A stretch of 18,081 nt of DNA, taken from Cycloclasticus sp. (GTDB lineage Bacteria > Pseudomonadota > Gammaproteobacteria > Methylococcales > Cycloclasticaceae). Of this stretch, positions 15,651 to 18,081 are shown in pieces; the stretch's first letter is position 1; each line of letters starts with the position of its first letter. Position numbers and translations under genes: made by a program. The stretch lies in the NCBI GenBank assembly GCA_018066825.1, contig JAGPVU010000083.1, positions 1-18,081 on the forward strand, in the 5' to 3' direction. Under the pieces are notes generated by a model that was not told the DNA's origin, searched no databases, and worked only from the letters and a program-made list of their open reading frames with translations.

Positions 15651-15700
15651 TCCTCGTTATAAGGCGCAGCCCCGCGCCAATTAAAATGACGCCACGAGAA
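15651..15700 (-). promoter_or_regulatory. candidate SD-sequestering structure in the btuB leader
   Basis: In the RNA, UUCUCGU (15700 to 15694) can pair with the SD-containing ACGAGGA (15657 to 15651) over seven pairs, one a G-U. The pairing encloses a GGCGC/GCGCC hairpin (15663-15678). This would hide the ribosome site of btuB in one state of the leader. It is a hand-found structure without an energy calculation. Confidence 0.4.
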
Positions 15701-15744
15701 GAAGTATGATGAAGTTGAAATAGGAACGTAATTATCAACGCCAG

Positions 15745-15778
15745 CAAAGTTGCCCACCCGCAACGTACCGTTGTGCTA
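15745..15778 (-). promoter_or_regulatory. expression platform of the btuB cobalamin riboswitch
   Basis: Just 3' of the B12 box the RNA can form two competing hairpins that share GUUG: CAACG-GUA-CGUUG, and GUUGC-GGGUGG-GCAAC. The segment CGUUGCGGG (15765 to 15757) is also perfectly complementary to CCCGCAACG in the aptamer core (15888 to 15880). Such mutually exclusive pairings fit a ligand-controlled switch. Confidence 0.55.
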
Positions 15779-15978
15779 ATGGCAGGTCTCCGGGCTCATA
15801 AGTGACTAATGCTTATTAATCGATGTATCGCCTTCCCATGTTTTGACACAGTGGCTGTTGATACACTTTACTTATATACCGTTGCGGGGGCAGCGTCGGG
15901 ATCAGCTTGTCAAAAGCAAACCTAACCGACTTCCCATTTCATTGAGTCAGTGACCTAAAGGCCATGTCTTGTCTTAAA
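15779..15978 (-). ncRNA. cobalamin riboswitch (aptamer) upstream of btuB
   Basis: This is the adenosylcobalamin/cobalamin-sensing leader RNA of btuB. In 5' to 3' order on the minus strand it shows the AUGGGAAGUCGGUUAGG element, GCUGCCCCCGCAACGGUA, the GCCACUGUG element with the following AUGGGAAGGCGAU, and the B12 box AGCCCGGAGACCUGCC at 15796-15781. These match the conserved blocks of the cobalamin riboswitch family (Rfam RF00174) in order and spacing. The 5' boundary is approximate. Cobalamin binding should reduce btuB expression. The aptamer ends about 135 nt before the btuB ATG. Confidence 0.95.
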
Positions 15979-16035
15979 CCGACGTTTTAAAGGCCTAATT
16001 AATACAAAGTCAAACTCAAAACCGAAAGCGTGGGT

Positions 16036-16065
16036 ATTATCGTTGTTTTATATAAAGCTAGTCAA
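16036..16065 (-). promoter_or_regulatory. probable sigma-70 promoter for the riboswitch-btuB transcript
   Basis: On the minus strand TTGACT (16065-16060) and GATAAT (16041-16036) are 18 bp apart, each matching five of six consensus bases. Transcription would start about 50 nt before the aptamer. A second, closer option (TTGACT, 17 bp, TTAAAA) lies just downstream. The same interval must also contain the promoter of the divergent regulator gene. Confidence 0.5.
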
Positions 16066-16104
16066 GCGAGTAAAATCAATTGATAATGATAAAAAAAATG
16101 AATC

Positions 16105-16752
16105 ATGAATACGCATATTATTAAAGTTTTACTCGTAGACGACCATGAACTCGTTCGTAGTGGTATCGAGTACCTACTAGATGCCGACCCCGACATCGAA
16201 GTGATCGCCGTCGCCTCGTCTGGCGAAGAAGCGATTGAGCTGGTCAAAAAACTCATCCCCGATGTCATACTCATGGATTTAAATATGCCTGGCATGGGTG
16301 GTTCAGAGGCTATCAAACGCATTTTACGATACACCCCGTCCGCAAAAATCATTGCCTTAAGCGTTTATGACGATGGCCCCATTCCGCACCAATCACTTAA
16401 AGCTGGAGCTCGTGGTTATATCAACAAAGGTTGCCCCGTTGATGAAATGATCAAGGCCATTATGGCTGTCTACAAGGGTAAAAACTATCTATCCAACGAC
16501 GTAGCGACCAACCTGATATTTAGCGCGCAAGAGCCAGAAAAAAACGCCTTTAGCCAATTAAGTGCGCGTGAATTACAAATCACAATCAAGATTGTTGATG
16601 GGCACAAAATTGCCGATATCGCTGCAGCCTTGTCGATTAGTCCAAAAACAGTTAATACCCACCGCTACCGAGTACATGAAAAATTAGGCATCGATAACGA
16701 TATTGAACTGGTCCGACTTGCCGTTGATCATGGCTTATTAGGCAATTTATAA
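16105..16752 (+). CDS. uvrY: GacA/UvrY-like LuxR-family response regulator
   Basis: This is a two-component response regulator with an N-terminal receiver and a C-terminal LuxR-type helix-turn-helix. In the receiver the acidic pair is D12/D13, the phosphoacceptor D58 in LMDLNMPGMGG, and the switch residues S86 and K108. The DNA-binding domain spans about 150-210 (LSARELQITIKIV, SPKTVNTHRYRVHEKL). The 215-residue length and the YRVHEKLGI-DNDIEL region match GacA/UvrY, which respond to BarA/GacS kinases and switch on CsrB/RsmZ-type small RNAs. No kinase gene is nearby, as is usual. Unlike in enterobacteria and pseudomonads, uvrC does not follow; a tRNA-Leu gene does. No clear SD precedes the ATG. 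Confidence 0.9.
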   Translation: MNTHIIKVLLVDDHELVRSGIEYLLDADPDIEVIAVASSGEEAIELVKKLIPDVILMDLNMPGMGGSEAIKRILRYTPSAKIIALSVYDDGPIPHQSLKAGARGYINKGCPVDEMIKAIMAVYKGKNYLSNDVATNLIFSAQEPEKNAFSQLSARELQITIKIVDGHKIADIAAALSISPKTVNTHRYRVHEKLGIDNDIELVRLAVDHGLLGNL

Positions 16753-16793
16753 TTTTTTTGGAATTTGCACTCGTCTTCGACCCAATCATAGGG

Positions 16794-16805
16794 TAAAATT
16801 CGCGC
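16794..16805 (+). promoter_or_regulatory. possible -10 box and GC-rich discriminator of the tRNA-Leu gene
   Basis: TAAAAT at 16794-16799 is followed by the GC-rich TCGCGC, as in stringently controlled stable-RNA promoters. No good -35 was found at the ideal distance. It lies 30 nt before the mature tRNA 5' end. Confidence 0.35.
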
Positions 16806-16829
16806 TCACATGAAGTAGCCAACTTGAAT

Positions 16830-16916
16830 GCCTGGGTGGTGAAATTGGTAGACACAAGGGACTTAAAATCCCTCGACTTAACGGTCGTGCCGGTTCGATT
16901 CCGGCCCCAGGCACCA
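16830..16916 (+). tRNA. tRNA-Leu (anticodon UAA)
   Basis: The 87-nt gene has a perfect acceptor stem (GCCTGGG with CCCAGGC), D-arm GGTGAAATTGGTAGACAC, anticodon stem AGGGA/TCCCT with loop CTTAAAA giving anticodon TAA, and a long class II variable arm (CGACTTAACGGTCG). A CGGTTCGATTCCG T-arm follows, and the CCA end is encoded. It resembles E. coli leuZ. It reads leucine UUA and UUG codons. Confidence 0.96.
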
Positions 16917-16925
16917 TTGGATAAC

Positions 16926-16959
16926 AAGGACTTAGTTCGTTTCGGACTAGGTCTTTTTT
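16926..16959 (+). terminator. intrinsic terminator of the tRNA-Leu gene
   Basis: A long stem (AAGGACTTAGTTCG with CGGACTAGGTCTT, a few G-T wobbles) with a TTT loop runs into a T6 tract, ten bases after the tRNA CCA. Confidence 0.88.
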
Positions 16960-17287
16960 ATTGGCTGCGATTTCACCTCAAACCAAGCCATTGCTTGTAT
17001 GTTGTAACCTATTAAGTGCTTGAGCTTATTGACTTATCCTCAACGTATGATACAAAAAGCCATAACGCTTTTTAGGCATCAAGGCTTTTTAAACAAGGTT
17101 TACCCTACGTATCGTCGTTAAAAAAACAACCTCCGTCCGTACGCCGACCAACGTTACGTTTTTAATCGATGGCTCCATACTGGGGTTTTTAATCCACTGC
17201 AGGTAGGGATAAATAACCAACCAAGTCAATATTTGCATTCGATAGGATAGTTCCATCGTTGACTCGCGACCGTAAATAAAGAAAACT
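16960..17287. other. gene-free stretch between tRNA-Leu and the chemoreceptor gene
   Basis: I see no credible gene. A 7-bp hairpin AAAAAGC-CATAAC-GCTTTTT (17054-17073) may be a terminator, readable in both directions. It lies about 215 nt after the chemoreceptor stop, and its first seven bases plus one more can also pair with GGCTTTTT at 17083-17090. There is no integrase, repeat of the tRNA end or other sign of an integrated element. Confidence 0.4.
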
Positions 17288-18081
17288 TTATGTTTTAAAT
17301 TGATCAACCAAGGTCTGTAATTTAACCGCTAATTTAGCCAAATCAGATCCGGCAGAGGAGATTTGTGTTGATGAGTCAACACTTTGATCGGCCAAATGGT
17401 TAATATTGACAATATTATCGTTGATATGATCTGCAACGGCATTTTGTTTTTTTGCGGCATCTGAAATATCAGCATTCATCTTATTAATAGTGACGACCGA
17501 ATGACTGATTTCATTTAGCGCATCACTTGTCTTACTCACCTGTTGAACACCGTTTTCTGCTTGCTGTTGGCCTTGGCTCATTACACCAACAGCATGTTTT
17601 GTATTTGTTTGTAAACGTTCAATCATTAAATTAATTTCTTCAGTCGCAACTTGGGTACGAGATGCTAAGGTTCTAACCTCATCCGCCACCACGGCAAAAC
17701 CACGTCCATGTTCACCGGCACGAGCCGCTTCAATGGCCGCGTTAAGCGCTAATAAGTTCGTTTGTTCAGCAATGCTCCTAATAACATCCAGTACCGTGGC
17801 AATTTGATTGCTGTCTGTTTCCAGCTCATGAATGACTTTCGATGCCATTTGCACATCATTAGCCAATAATTGAATAGCTGAACGGGTTTCTTCAACAACG
17901 ATTAAACCATTACTTGCCTGCTGTTGAGCTTGATTAGCTGATTCCGCCGCATTAGATGCACTCGTTGAGATATCTTGCACCTTTAACACCATGTCATTCA
18001 TTGCAGAGGCAACACGTTCGATTTCTGATTTTTGATCAGTCATATCTTTCGTTGCGTGTACCGTAGTGACTGACAGCTCCT
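17288..18081 (-). CDS. methyl-accepting chemotaxis protein, C-terminal signalling part (5' end outside window)
   Basis: This is the cytoplasmic part of a chemoreceptor that controls the CheA kinase through CheW. The reading frame stays open to the window edge: in-frame codons before the internal Met at 18043 read ELSVTTVHATKD, so the gene continues beyond the window and 264 residues are visible. The conserved hairpin tip is present as IAEQTNLLALNAAIEAARAG followed by EHGRGFAVVADEVRTLASRT. Long heptad helices rich in Ala, Gln and Ser flank it, with potential methylation sites. The C-terminus ends LVDQFKT, without the NWETF-type CheR/CheB tether. The sensor domain and thus the ligand are outside the window. 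Confidence 0.95.
   Translation of the reverse strand, partial: ELSVTTVHATKDMTDQKSEIERVASAMNDMVLKVQDISTSASNAAESANQAQQQASNGLIVVEETRSAIQLLANDVQMASKVIHELETDSNQIATVLDVIRSIAEQTNLLALNAAIEAARAGEHGRGFAVVADEVRTLASRTQVATEEINLMIERLQTNTKHAVGVMSQGQQQAENGVQQVSKTSDALNEISHSVVTINKMNADISDAAKKQNAVADHINDNIVNINHLADQSVDSSTQISSAGSDLAKLAVKLQTLVDQFKT

Noticed and set aside
16652..16927. A 91-codon minus-strand frame across the tRNA-Leu gene
   Set aside because: It is the antisense of the tRNA and of the regulator 3' end; GNRTGTTVKSRDFKSL-type peptides are a common artefact of tRNA antisense translation.
16830..17090. An integrated element using the tRNA-Leu 3' end as attachment site
   Set aside because: There is no integrase gene, no repeat of the tRNA 3' end and no change in gene style downstream within the window.
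17089..17307. A 72-codon minus-strand frame after the chemoreceptor
   Set aside because: It begins inside the end of the chemoreceptor gene, has no SD and no recognisable motif, and the composition does not look coding.

Overview
The window looks like a chromosomal stretch of a moderately AT-rich marine gammaproteobacterium. The combination of a hydroxybenzylidenepyruvate hydratase-aldolase of polycyclic aromatic hydrocarbon (PAH) degradation, a GacA/UvrY-type regulator, a UmuDC polymerase and a BtuB/BtuFCD system suggests a hydrocarbon degrader of the Cycloclasticus type. The genus is an inference from gene content only. I see no insertion sequence, integrase, CRISPR array or rRNA. The first and last genes are cut by the window edges.

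Layout. (1) 1-4983, catabolism and transport: a truncated AMP-forming acyl-CoA synthetase on the minus strand diverges from nahE (hydratase-aldolase). nahE is followed by a strong hairpin terminator, a bile-acid:sodium-symporter-type (BASS) carrier and an MFS permease. (2) 4984-6304: two adjacent minus-strand half-genes form a split YeeE/YedE sulfur-compound transporter, with an inverted repeat in their promoter region. (3) 6305-7852: a GNAT acetyltransferase-nitrilase fusion. (4) 7853-10097: a umuDC operon. Its UmuD carries a 59-residue N-terminal extension that looks DNA-binding, an operator-like palindrome lies in its promoter region, and DnaA-box sequences flank umuD. (5) 10098-10946: a fumarylacetoacetate hydrolase family enzyme with its own terminator. 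(6) 11151-15978: a vitamin B12 uptake module. btuF-btuC-btuD on the plus strand converge on btuB on the minus strand across a shared bidirectional terminator, and btuB is preceded by a full cobalamin riboswitch. (7) 16105-18081: a GacA/UvrY-like response regulator, a tRNA-Leu(UAA) with terminator, and the C-terminal signalling half of a methyl-accepting chemotaxis protein.

How the genes work together. BtuB brings cobalamin across the outer membrane, and BtuF and BtuCD take it from the periplasm to the cytoplasm. When cobalamin is plentiful the riboswitch should shut btuB off. UmuD and UmuC form the error-prone polymerase V. NahE splits aromatic ring-opening products into an aldehyde and pyruvate, and the neighbouring carriers and CoA ligase may handle substrates or products, but that link rests only on proximity.

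The most unusual part is the umuDC locus. An extended, UmuDAb-like UmuD sits beside a TTGA/TCAA palindrome with a TGTACA core, and I see no canonical CTGT-N8-ACAG SOS box. This suggests a self-cleaving UmuD that may control its own operon.
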